Shown here piece by piece: positions 63,948 to 64,000 of a DNA stretch of 64,000 nucleotides. Each line of letters begins with the position of its first letter. The stretch's first letter is position 1. This stretch comes from Tautonia plasticadhaerens (lineage in GTDB: Bacteria; Planctomycetota; Planctomycetia; Isosphaerales; Isosphaeraceae): positions 6,386,001-6,450,000 of the forward strand of contig NZ_CP036426.1 of assembly GCF_007752535.1 (NCBI RefSeq), written 5' to 3'. Under the pieces are notes generated by a model. The model was not told the origin of the DNA, did no database searches, and saw only the letters and a list, made by a program, of their open reading frames with translations. A program made the translations under genes and the position numbers.

Positions 63948-64000
63948 CGCCGGACTCAAAATCCGGTCCCCGCAAGGGGGTGTGGGTTCGAGTCCCACCT
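63948..64000 (+). repeat. Right attachment site: 3' portion of tRNA-Leu
   Basis: CGCCGGACTCAAAATCCGGT (63948-63967) and the T-arm block (63980-64000) repeat the tRNA-Leu at 43732, but the variable arm reads CCCC-GCAA-GGGG rather than GGGG-TAACA-CCCG. No 5' half of a tRNA precedes it. This is the expected displaced original tRNA 3' end at the far end of an integrated island; the window cuts it at the start of the acceptor strand. Confidence 0.82.

Overview
The window looks like a chromosome segment of a GC-rich planctomycete, probably of the Isosphaera/Singulisphaera/Tautonia kind. Reasons: several DUF1080 (3-keto-glycoside hydrolase) proteins, two very large 'PVC-type' dehydrogenase/cytochrome c proteins with CxxCH haem sites, a DUF1571 protein, transposases of the 'Rhodopirellula transposase' (ISAzo13) type, and strong GC bias. 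Genus is inference only.

Positions 1-31,150 and 38,319-43,814 are ordinary chromosome. A leftward group carries uvrD/pcrA, pdxJ and dapA (dapA runs off the left edge). acpS, topA, a membrane-anchored SurA/PpiD-like protein, a GH15-like hydrolase, a decayed sugar-isomerase-like gene, csrA with a sigma-54-type promoter, a metallophosphoesterase, an MBL-fold hydrolase, a DUF1571 protein and rimI follow. Then comes an exported-enzyme block: a three-domain fusion (prenyltransferase-like repeats, DUF1080, esterase), a GlcG/HbpS protein, a glutamine cyclotransferase, a Tat-exported acetyl-xylan-esterase-like hydrolase, a DUF1080 protein and a DUF1080/dehydrogenase/cytochrome c protein. From 38.3 to 43.8 kb lie a flippase, two aspartic-protease/PDZ proteins, apgM and a tRNA-Leu(CAA).

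Positions 31,160-38,318 are an insertion-sequence cluster: a mosaic of two broken IS630-type transposases, one ISAzo13-type element, one ISAs1-type element with matching terminal repeats and a near-perfect 10-bp target duplication, and two IS630-type elements that abut and share one TA dinucleotide. The last one supplies part of the stop codon of the neighbouring flippase.

Positions about 43,776-63,967 are best read as an integrated genomic island of about 20 kb. It begins inside tRNA-Leu(CAA) and ends at a second copy of the tRNA 3' portion with a different variable arm; paired TGTAAGCA repeats with the same 12-bp phase sit inside both ends. A tyrosine recombinase lies just inside the left end but is broken by an early stop and by a second, identical copy of the ISAzo13 element, so the island is probably locked in place. 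Cargo: an excisionase-like HTH protein, an XRE repressor with a palindromic operator array, a nonsense-mutated DUF5131 (phage Gp37/Gp68) gene, a cytosine deaminase resembling the yeast enzyme, an IS630 element with an internal stop, several small conserved-looking proteins (two frameshifted), a TauE/SafE permease, DUF488 and DUF4240 proteins, an ISAzo13 element nested in an IS1595 element, an alpha/beta hydrolase and a second large PVC-type cytochrome c protein. No CRISPR array or rRNA was seen.
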